From NCBI GenBank assembly GCA_022315425.1, contig JAIUPT010000034.1:620001-684000 (forward strand): a stretch of DNA of 64,000 nucleotides, read 5' to 3'. A program made the position numbers and the translations under genes. Shown piece after piece: positions 55,418 through 64,000 of this stretch. This stretch comes from Pseudevernia furfuracea. Taxonomy: Eukaryota > Ascomycota > Lecanoromycetes > Lecanorales > Parmeliaceae. The notes beneath the pieces are model-generated. The model was not told the origin of the DNA, did not search any database, and saw only the letters and a program-made list of their open reading frames with translations. Each line of letters begins with the position of its first letter. Positions within the stretch are counted from its first letter, which is position 1.

Positions 55418-57677
55418 TGTACGATTACGGGGAAAAGTTCAAACGCGATACAAGAGCGGGGCATTGCATTGGGTCAAGGATACAGAGCATTGGGGAAGGC
55501 GTTTTTGATTGCATTTTCAGGCCGACTGGTTTCTGCCGCTGTTTCACTCTCGTTCTGCATTTGGGAGCGATGATACACCTTGTCGAAGTCCCGTCATTAC
55601 TGCGTTGCACTAGAATTTTGCCCCTTAAGGGCCTTATCATTCATTTCCAACAGACACAGCCTGCAACCTTTCGTTAAGCTTGGACGTGGCTATCAGCTGG
55701 CTGTGAACTACCACGCATATCTCTCTTACAACTTCCTAGTCAGTCTCGGACTACCCAAGACCATACTACTGCAGGTACGAATCCTTTCCAACCCTTCGTT
55801 GGAAGATCTCCAACCTTCTAGCGCCTTGTTCCAACCTTCTAGAAGCACGGTCGAACCTTCTAGCCGCATGCTTCAAGTATTCTAGTGGCATAAGGGGAAG
55901 ACCGACTTGTTGAGTGCATCTCGCGTTACGCCTTTCCCCTTGGAGGTATTCAATAATTCAAATCTCTCAAATGCACAGCCTCGTTCTGCCAGCACTGACA
56001 AATAAACGCAATCTAAATCATCAGCCTTTGCCCACCGGGCAGACTCAGCCTATGTGGCAGTTTCAGATACTTGATAAAAAGTAGCCACGTTGCATTGCAT
56101 GCCAGTACGTCGTTGATTTAAGATGTTTGCTTACTCAGAGCGTCGTCACATTCGCATAAGCCACAGCCCTACGTCTTTTAGGCTTGGCGCTAGCTTTAAG
56201 CGAAAAGGCTGAGGTCGCTTACAAAGCTTGACGGTACTCTAATGTCTCAGACGATGACGCAGAACGGTGTTAGTCACTGTGCTTGCACTTCAAGTCAATC
56301 TAACGCCGTCCCATACTATGCTCCATGGAAAACATGTCAGCACGTTGACTAAGGTTCATTGCTAGTCAAGCTCAATAAGAAGCCGTACAAGTACGACAAC
56401 TGCGCGTGTGGAGGCGTTAAAGGCTATGCGGATTGCTCCGAATGGAGCTCGTGTTGTCTGTTTCGAGAGTGTGTATTACATCTGACAGCGAACATGACAC
56501 GGAGACGGAGACACCAGCTGTAACCAAGTTTTCGATTGCTGACATGGAAGCCGAGAAAAAAGAATGGAAGGGCGACGAGAGCGCGTAATTTCGCAAAGAA
56601 AAGGCATGGAAAAGAGCCTTTGATAGCGAGCAAAAGGAAAGTCTTTCAGTGACGTCATGAAAACCAACGTCTTCTCTCGTATAAACAGTGTGAGGAGCAT
56701 GTGTGCCCTGCTGGTGTACCAAAAAGGGTACCTGCCATACACCAATTGGCCAAGGGACCGAGGTACTCTCAATTAGGATAAGATAGGTCCGGCAATTGTC
56801 GAGGAACGTGGGTACGAGGCCTTTTTCGAGATACCTGGAGGCTGCTCAAGCTGTGTTCGAATAGTAAGCAAATTCCGTGTATCTTTCGTAAGAGAATGAG
56901 TCAAAAGCCATGGAAGAGGGAATCTCGAGACTTTCGAGCTCCATTGGGGCAAGTCTGCTGGTAGGTAGCAGCAGTACAACCATTAGGAATTCGACAAGTT
57001 CACACAGAAGAGGAGGTTTTTTCACTGTTCTACCCGATGATTTAGGTTCTTAACGTGCCTACACTGTTGTCAGAGTTTAAAGATCTCCCACCGCAGCAAT
57101 TGCCACATTTCTGGTAGTGCACCTGGTGAGCCGCCGCACCTTGTGCCCACACAAATCGTCAACGAGGAATAGCAAAGGGTCAGGAAATAAGGAGACGCGC
57201 AAACATCGTGCAACATAGGCGACGAGTCTGAAAAAGGGCAGGAGCAGGGGCAGATGGGCGCTCATTAGCAAGTATGGAATTTTTGAACAACCCTTGTAGC
57301 TAATGCAAGATCGTGTACAATCATCCACTCAAGCCTTATGTTCTTGCATTCAAAATGTTACCGACAAACGTTGCACAGGATGCGGTGCACGTATCCATAC
57401 GGTGCTTTCTGTCCAGGTTCCCAAGGCCTTTCAAAGAGGTGCAGAGACTTAGCATCTGGTTCTCAACGCTGCAACCAATGTTCCAAGCTCAGAATTTCCC
57501 CCCAACTGCCTCAATCCAGCCACACATTCTCAGAAAACTTCGTCACACTGACACCAACTGCAGTTTGGGTTTCATTCACGAGCCAGGTCGCGTCTCCACA
57601 GAGCGTATTCATGCGGGGCCTAGTCTCGAGCACTCAATTAGGATTTGGATGAATCCCTAGGGAATAAATGGTACAAC
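55418..57677. other. 2.3-kb region with a 21-bp periodic repeat and no clear gene
   Basis: Several short frames occur on both strands (55402-55677 plus, 57313-57660 plus) without recognisable domains. A 21-bp repeat lies at 55789-55885. No RNA gene seen. Confidence 0.45.
55789..55885. repeat. 21-bp periodic repeat, about five units
   Basis: The core CAACCTTCTAG recurs at 55811, 55832 and 55853 (first base G) with exact 21-bp spacing. Degenerate copies lie at 55789 and 55874. In one frame the period encodes seven-residue units beginning QPS. Confidence 0.85.
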
Positions 57678-59155
57678 TTACTCAGATAACAAGATTTCCG
57701 AGAAAGAATTAAGATTCTTCAGTCTAGCGATCAGCTCTCGACAGTCTTGCTTGGTGGCGACGATGATGTCCAAGAAGGCCTCCTCTGCATCGGTATTGAG
57801 CCACGTGAAACGCACTTTGAGCTGCTTCGACTGGACATACGTGGGCCGCGTCACGCTGAGCAGGGCTTCTGGATCGATTTCAAGGTCCGAGTACAGCGCT
57901 GTGAGAGATTGTTGGCCTTTATAGAAGACAATGCGCTGGGCCTCAACGTCAAAGACTATGCTCATATCTGTGCCCTCGTTTCTTGGCTTGAGATGTAAAC
58001 CCATGATCGCGACGGATCGGATCGGGACTTTCCAGCTCTCTCCCCTTTCCGTATCGGCTTTGGATGCGATATTCTTCGTCATCCTCTGGCGTTTGGGAGC
58101 AGGCGAAGATCGTAAGAAAATCGGGTTTTGGGCCGAGCCAAGCGCATTCTCAGTATCCGTGGGAGCGCTCCTCTTTGCAGAAGATCCCGAGCGGGTAGTA
58201 GACCCGCTACTCAACCTTGAAGCTGTCTTCGTTAGAGGTGCCGAGTGGACGGTAGACGGGCTGGTCCAGACTGAAGGTGCCTTTTTAAAGGGTGCGGATC
58301 TGGCAGTGCCAGAGGAATCTAGGTCCATTGCCTCGATTGATGTCCCTATGACGCTGATGTGTTCGGCATCTGACGGCAGAGACTTCGTGGCTGTGGGTTG
58401 AGATGACATCTCGACGGGCTTGGCTATTCCTTTGTCCTTTGGCACCGGCTTCATTCCACAGGGCCGAGCCGGACGCTCTACAGGCTTGACGGCTCCTGTG
58501 CTCAACGATGACTGCAAGGTGAAGGCAGTCTCAGAGGCTTCGAGTTCTGCCAGCTTGCCGATCTCTGCGGTTGATCGCTGGAAGATAGCTGTAGCAGAGG
58601 CATCGAGCTCCACGGGCTCGATGGTTTCCACCGTTAGTGGACATAGGTTGGTAGCATAGGCCTCAGACACTTCTTCGGGCTTCACCGTCTCTGCAGCGGG
58701 CGACCGTGGCTGAATCTGTTAGTAATGTCTTCTATCCTGTCTTTGACTCTGCTCACCTCGAGGACCTGCTCCGCAATAGTGGCCTCGATACTTCCAGTCG
58801 GGATTCCCATCCGAGCCATTTGCGCTCTCATCTTGATCATGTCCTTCAATCTGAGCAGATCTGCGTCGTATGCACCACTCATGCCAGGAATGAAGGCCTT
58901 TTCTAGAGCCATCTTAACCTTCGAGGAATCGATCCGAAGCTCTTCCAGCTGGAGTATCATCGCCATCAACTCTTGGCCGTCCAGAATCATGCTGTCGACC
59001 ATATGCCTTTTCTTAGGATCAAAGACGTTAGAGATAGCAAGCTCAACGCCGGCAGAGTCCATCCCACGGTCCGTCATTGCCTGACGCAAGTCGATCAGCT
59101 CAGTCCATCTCTTTTGTTGGAGCTCAAAGCTTCCATCTTCTTCAACCTTCGCCAT
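57678..59155 (-). CDS. Hypothetical protein, 476 aa, coiled-coil N-terminus
   Basis: Exons 58757-59155 and 57678-58709. The 47-bp intron has a GTGAGC donor, a TACTAAC branch and a TTCAG acceptor. Residues 1-133 are helical and charged (RWTELIDLRQAMTDRGMDSA, LMAMILQLEELRIDSSKVKM, LLRLKDMIKMRAQMARMGIP), suggesting a coiled coil. The middle (about 140-350) is Ser/Pro/Ala/Thr-rich and disordered, with an SSAKRSAPTD-type basic patch. The C-terminal 110 residues look like a folded beta-rich domain (VPIRSVAIMGLHLKPRNEG, QRIVFYKGQQSLTALYSDLE, QLKVRFTWLNTDAEEAFLDI), possibly PH-like. Function not recognised. Confidence 0.7.
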
Positions 59156-59955
59156 GGCTACATTTCCCCGTCAGAGTCAGCGTTTCAGTCTGTAAGATCA
59201 AGCCTCTGGAGTGTAATTTGGATGGCGCGCATACCTTGCGTGAGTATGGACTGTTGTGATGAAATTAATGGTGCAGGTGCATGGTTCGTGGTGAGGTGAA
59301 GAAGAAAGGTGAGGATCAATGTGAAGTAGAGTGCAAAAAGCCGCTAGACAGGAAACTCGATGTTCGAAGAGTGAGGTTATAGTGAGGTTTTCAACCAAGA
59401 TAATCGGCAACAGTCCAGGTCAGATTGCAGGATACGGAGAGTCAGTTCCAAAGGGGTGGCACCTTAACTTCAAAGCCATTTGCCACTACAAAGACAGGAA
59501 ATTCCGAGAAAACAAATGATACTTTTGCCTGGGTTGATGACGAGAACTCTCGCCAGGGAACCTTCTTCATCGTGTATCTCCGTCGTGGGCCCGGCAGCAG
59601 ATCAGGTAGCGCTGCCGGTAGAGAGGGTCTGATTTCCCCTATACGTCTTGGTGAAGATAGCTTAGCCCTGTCTATGTGCAGATGAAAAGGCCGTCTTCTG
59701 GCTGTACTTTATTTTCATCATCTTATGCATGGCCACTTGCAAGCACCATCCTTCCTATAGCACCAAGCCTTCCCCAGCCACATCGCTATCACTACTATAA
59801 ATTGCGAGCCCTTCTGAGGTAAGGTTTCTAGTCCATCCATCGTTCACTGCCATCCAAGAGAACTGTCTCTTACCTTGCATCATCTTTAACACTCACATTG
59901 TTCTTGACTAAGTTATTCCACAGATGGGGAGTGCACGCTGATGTTCCGGGGATAG
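59156..59955. other. Divergent intergenic region
   Basis: Between two hypothetical genes. A CCACAG|ATGGGG near 59931 looks like a splice acceptor and may belong to an upstream exon of the next locus. No other feature. Confidence 0.4.
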
Positions 59956-61060
59956 ATACTCGCAACCCTGGCCAATGCTGGGTCAGACAACAGCTTCCAT
60001 GAGGTAGTTCCTGAATTGGAGCGCTTGGTGCAAGTTTGGAAGAACGTCGGTCACTCATACATGAATTTTGAATCCATCAACGACCTCATCACGCAAAAGC
60101 TGGTCGGCCTAGGCGCATTCGGCGAGGCTGACATCCGTGGTACTGCTTTGAAGGACCTTGGATGTCTAATAGACATACGCAACACGATTCTTGAGCTCAA
60201 CATCTGTTCAACGCGAAACTACGGCGAACACTGGAGCATCTTCGATGCGCTTCTGAAGAAGACGATCACCGTTCTCTCTGCTATTCACCCTGTGGACACG
60301 CGACGTCAGCTCTTCGTTGCTTGGAGACCTTGGAAGAATGGGCCGCGCTCAGTTGTCAGATGATGAAATATCGAATGGCGTCTCCAGGACCAGAATCCAG
60401 CAGCCTGCTCGATCACGTCGTCGTTATGGGACTGAGTGCCCTATGGGAGGCGTTCGAGAAGGGTCTCGTAGTCAAAGATGACGCCAGTTCGATGAAGGTC
60501 TTGCAGATTGCTGCGAAGCTACGAGACAACCGACCTCCTCAATTCCACCTGTTGATCTGATCGATAAGATCGTTGCGCGAGAGCTCCGTATCTTATGCAT
60601 ACGCCAGGCTGGGAAGTCCGATGTGAGTGGGCATCATATTCGATCTACCAACGCCATTCTCGAGGCTAACGACGGTCGAAACCATATACAGGTACAGACA
60701 GCGAAGGAGCTTGCTTCGATGAAACCTGGTCATGTCACCGTACGGCCTCTCATACGCGCGGTCACAATTGTCGCTGACCTGATCTTATAGAACACCGTTG
60801 ATCTCAAAGGTCAGATGCACCTTTTGCAAGAACAGGCCCTGCAGCTCGAGGCTGTCAACAGCGGCCTGCAGGAAGAAACCACCGCCTGGGCCGACGAAAA
60901 GGTCAGGCTCGAAGGGCGAGTACACCAGCTAACTGAAGAACTGTGCAATGTTCAAGCTTCGGCTGCCGAGACATTAGGGCTGCAGTCGAGGATCATCGAT
61001 CTGCAGTTCGAGAACGCTGGATTAGAGAAGAAACCTTCTGACTCAAAGAGCAGCTATCAG
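59956..61060 (+). pseudogene. Disrupted or unresolved hypothetical gene with coiled-coil 3' exon
   Basis: Protein-like sequence runs through in changing frames. 59956-60320 reads ELERLVQVWKNVGHSYMNFE..VLSAIHPVDTRRQ. 60310-60560 reads TLEEWAALSCQMMKYRMASP..KVLQIAAKLRDNRPP. Near 60545-60620 it reads PPVDLIDKIVARELRILCIR, ending at a GTGAGT donor. After two introns, 60791-61060 reads a Gln/Glu-rich coiled coil (MHLLQEQALQLEAVNSGLQE, VRLEGRVHQLTEELCNV). The first two frame changes have no ordinary short intron between them, although a 170-bp intron (60140-60309) would keep frame at one. Either two indels have broken the gene or my exon model is incomplete. No start codon was fixed and no family was recognised. 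Confidence 0.4.
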
Positions 61061-61473
61061 GGTGTATGTTTCTCTATTGCTTTCGCTTGTTTTCATGCTG
61101 TTCGACAGTTCCACTAATATGCAAAATGTCTTCCCGTTCCTGGCTGAGTACCAAGGCTTTCTGCCCTTGCAAAAAGCCAATCTCTGTACGAGTCAGTATC
61201 ATTTTCCTTTTCGCTATGGCTGTAGTAAAGGGGGTTCCTGCTTCCATATGTGCGGGTAAGATTTCGATTTTATACCTGCTTGTTGACTTCCGAGCTGCGG
61301 ACTACGGTGCAGAAGCTAGGGATAGCTCCCATCTCACTGACTCGAGTTACTTGGTATGCACGGGACATAAGGGTTACAAAGGCACGGTTGACAAGCATCT
61401 AGGGTCTAGTATGTGTACAATGTAGTATTTCTAGACCGCAATGCAAGGGACGAACGCAATTGTACACTCCGCT
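61061..61473. other. Convergent intergenic region
   Basis: Short frames only. It may contain further 3' exons of the upstream unresolved gene. Confidence 0.4.
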
Positions 61474-62203
61474 CTACAGCACCGAGAGGTCCCCAAATTT
61501 CTCCTAGAGTATTTGTTAGTATGATTCCAAAAACCCATCGACGAAGCCGGTCAAGAACTCCAATGTCACCTACCTTGTACCCGGGGACGTGCCAACGCCC
61601 CTTCGATACAAGCTGTTCTGTTCGAGCGTCGATATCTGGGCGTGCCGCCGCAACTTCGTCCTGAAGGCGCACACAAGAATCAGCATCGCCACGAGGAGTC
61701 CGGTGATCGTCAGTCCGATACTCACAACGGTCAAATCCTCAAACGGTCTCGCCGTCTCAATATTCTTCAACGTCGTCTCCAATTCCCTCAACTCACCATC
61801 CACTCTTCCCTTCGTCTCCTCCGCGCTCTTCACAGCCTGCACCTCAAAGGCCTCAATGGCTTTGATCTGCCGTCCCACATCGTATGTAGCTGGTTTGAAC
61901 GCCTTGAAGTGTCCTTCGATTTCATCGACTATGGCCGTGTTGTTCAGGGTGCTGCGGTATTGTTGGAAGTCGACGGATTGCGGCTGCGAGCTTAGCAAGT
62001 TGACTTTCCTGCGCGCGTCATCATTGCGCTTTTTGAAGGCTTGGAGGGCGGTTGCTGTTTGGCCTTTGAGGCCGAGGGAGGTGGAGATTTTGGTCCAATC
62101 GAGTTTTAGGGCGGCGGAGCGCTGGGATGGGTGTCAGTAGAGTCTAATGCAAGCGTGGGCCAGGCAGGGTGTTGATAGGAACTACACGTACTCCTGCTGC
62201 CAT
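61474..62203 (-). CDS. ATP7: Mitochondrial ATP synthase subunit d
   Basis: Exons 62192-62203, 61726-62121, 61574-61660 and 61474-61503 (introns 70, 65 and 70 bp); 174 residues, the same length as yeast Atp7. The first exon is only 12 nt (MAAG), then RSAALKLDWTKISTSLGLKG and FKKRNDDARRKVNLLSSQP. IVDEIEGHFKAFKPATYDVG, KAIEAFEVQAVKSAEETKGR, ETARPFEDLTV|DEVAAARPD, GRWHVPGYK|EKFGDLSVL complete it. Family role: part of the peripheral stalk (stator) of F1Fo ATP synthase, matrix side of the inner membrane. The last intron has an ATACTAAC branch. Every junction restores conserved sequence. Confidence 0.95.
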
Positions 62204-62606
62204 GTCTGCGGTCTCAATGGCAATGGAATTCGGTTGGGGTGGGATGAGTTGATGGAAGGTCGAGGTTGAGGTTCCTGTCGAGTCTTGGCAAGCTAGTCCT
62301 CATCGGGTCTGTCACGTGACGTGAGGCTATCACTCAATCTCTTATACTGTTCTACATTCTACAGTCTTTCGGGATGCGTGGTCATGATGAGCGTAAATAC
62401 GAGAAGCCTGCGAACTCTGCAACCGACACGGATATGCTGAACTGAGTGCTTTTGTTTGGAGATTGAGAATCGAACAGAAGGGTATGCCCAACCTGCTGGA
62501 TATGGCGGGTGTCCAACCATTGCCGCTATGGAAATACCGCCAACACAGAGAACATCCGTGCTCGCTGTGCTCAACCTTGACCGTGTCAATTTACAAAGTC
62601 TTGGCT
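62204..62606. other. Spacer between ATP7 and the NAC-alpha gene
   Basis: Holds the ATP7 promoter and the 3' flank of the NAC-alpha gene; nothing else is supported. Confidence 0.5.
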
Positions 62607-63502
62607 TTAAATGGAAAGCGCCATGATCGAGCTGCAGCGACTTGTCAGCAAGTAGGGAACATACTAGACGAAGGGAGTAATACTTGACTATGTCATTATC
62701 GTTCTACAATTGTAGACAATGGGTTAGCCATTTTGCCCGGGTCAAAGATTGGACATACGTACCTCCTTTAGAGCCTTGACAGCCTTCTTCCGTGACACAC
62801 TCGCTTGGGCCATGACCAGCTCAATATCCTTGGCCTCCAGACCCGAGTCGTCGACCTCCTCCCCATCATCTTCCTCTTCCTCCTTCTTGGCCTCTTCGAT
62901 GGCCTTACCCTTGCCCTCGGCAGCGTGATTATGGCCAGCGTGAGAGTCTCCAGCGTTGTCCAAGGGTGTCATGTTCTTGAGAGCGCTGTCGCTGATCTGG
63001 GAGCTGAGGTCCTCAATCTTGGCTTCTCCGAAGATGCTAGATGTAGCGTTAGCCTAAACTCCAAACTTCAGGATTACATAGGCTCGTACATCCAGGTGTT
63101 GCTTGAGGGGGACTTGTAGACGTCGGGCGAGTTGATGACGAAAAGAATCTATCGAAGGAGTTTCAGCTAATGCACTTCCTCGGAGATCCTACAAAGCTGC
63201 GCCCAAGCGATGGCCTGCTCCCATGGAGTCATAGTCCAATCACCCACATTCTTCGGCCTCCTCAACGTGACTCTTGTGATACCCGTAACGTGCTTCAACC
63301 CTAGCTTTGCAATTGACTTCCTCGCTTTCTTCTCGTTACGAGAGTGTACTGTCACACTGGATCCAGCTGGGATGCCGGACTCCCCCTCTCCTCCTGCCAC
63401 ATCCGCTTCGTCCGAGTCGGAGCTGCTCGAGGCATCGTCGACCTCTGCGCCCTTCTTGGCTGGTGGGTCGTCGGGAAGCTCTTCAATGCGTGGGTTTGAC
63501 AT
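62607..63502 (-). CDS. EGD2: Nascent polypeptide-associated complex subunit alpha
   Basis: Exons 63248-63502, 63090-63148, 62763-63036, 62684-62703 and 62607-62631 (introns 99, 52, 58 and 52 bp); 210 residues. An acidic N-terminus leads to the NAC domain: NEKKARKSIAKLGLKHVTGI, RVTLRRPKN|ILFVINSPDV, then TWIIFGEAKIEDL. An acidic linker precedes the UBA domain (GLEAKDIELVMAQASVSRKK, ending NDNDIVNSIMALSI). The fourth exon is 20 nt and the fifth 25 nt, together encoding the UBA end. Family role: with NAC-beta it binds nascent chains at the ribosome exit and restrains SRP misrouting. The gene lies upstream of ATP7 on the same strand. Confidence 0.95.
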
Positions 63503-64000
63503 CTTGGAGCAGGGATCTACTGAGGCACAGCTGTCAGCCCATATCTTGAATCACTGAGATGTCAACATTTGCAGATGCTGTTGGCATTAGAGCAGTGTAA
63601 CCTGTGATGATAATTGACGACTAGTGACAACCGTGAGTCTAAGGACCCCACTTAATTCACTGTAGGAGTGTTTCTGACGGTTATGAGGACTCGAAGTGTG
63701 GCCGTGTGAAAATGGCGGATTTATTTGCGGAAGAACGAGAAAGCTCTGCCGAGTTTCGATTGTGCGCTAGTGAAAGCTAGGGCTCTGCAACACAAACAAG
63801 ATCAACGATCTGGAATTTCAGGCAGGTATGTAATGACTTTATACAGCTGCAGCTAGGTTACACGCTCTCTACACTCTACGTGGTCATTTGGTGGAGGCTT
63901 CACTTCCAAATACTTTTCTGACTCTCAAATATTCGGTCTTTGGGAAGACGATGGCAAATCTAACAGGAACGATTGTAAGAGACTCGTGTGTTTAAGTGTT
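63503..64000. other. 5' flank of NAC-alpha gene and window edge
   Basis: An ATG near 63713 begins a 22-codon frame (MADLFAEERESSAEF), too short to call. The region is probably a promoter plus the flank of a gene beyond the window. Confidence 0.4.

Noticed and set aside
57313..57660. 115-codon plus-strand frame
   Set aside because: Begins at GTG rather than ATG, has no recognisable motif and overlaps an equally open frame; not supported.
62465..62490. AGAATCGAAC, resembling a reverse B-box
   Set aside because: No T-stem, A-box or acceptor pairing around it.
63713..63778. Short ATG frame MADLFAEERESSAEF near the right edge
   Set aside because: Only 22 codons and no splice donor that clearly extends it within the window.
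1..64000. Secondary-metabolite cluster, transposon or viral insertion
   Set aside because: No synthase, transposase, reverse transcriptase or terminal repeats were found; the genes are unrelated housekeeping and regulatory functions.

Overview
The window is nuclear DNA of a filamentous ascomycete (Pezizomycotina, most likely a Dothideomycete). The evidence is many short spliceosomal introns (mostly 46-75 bp, with GT..AG ends and CTAAC/CTGAC-type branch sites), compact monocistronic genes on both strands, a RID/Masc1-type cytosine methyltransferase, and housekeeping proteins with clear fungal architecture. No rRNA, intact tRNA, transposon, CRISPR array or replication origin was recognised. Exon models below were read by hand from frame continuity, splice sites and family motifs.

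Left part (1-20 kb): the C-terminal 1.7 k residues of a Sen1 helicase with three zinc knuckles; a large disordered protein; an SDR; the mitochondrial Mg2+ channel Mrs2; the WASP homologue Las17; the XPF/Rad1 repair nuclease; and eIF1A.

Middle (20-42 kb): a small unknown ORF; a four-exon 82-aa gene; a decayed sulfotransferase-like gene; an Msc7-type aldehyde dehydrogenase with a 7-nt exon; a 64-aa two-exon protein with an acylation-type N-terminus; an F-box protein; an HhH-GPD DNA glycosylase; a full-length but broken copy of the purine gene ADE4; the RID-type DNA methyltransferase; and the exomer subunit Chs5.

Right part (42-64 kb): a 7TM-RGS protein; the divergent secretory pair Yif1 / SRP receptor alpha sharing a 235-bp promoter; a 3.3-kb gene-poor stretch; two or three lineage-specific hypothetical genes; ATP synthase subunit d; and NAC alpha. 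Several genes serve protein traffic (CHS5, YIF1, SRP101, EGD2). Another group serves genome maintenance (SEN1, RAD1, the glycosylase, RID). Otherwise the order looks like ordinary fungal mesosynteny rather than a biosynthetic cluster.

The observations most worth a second look are the ADE4 pseudogene that keeps its introns, the unannotated-size 64-aa MGAVVSC protein, the 7-nt microexon in MSC7, the glycosylase lying near the RID methyltransferase, and the zinc-knuckle tail on Sen1.
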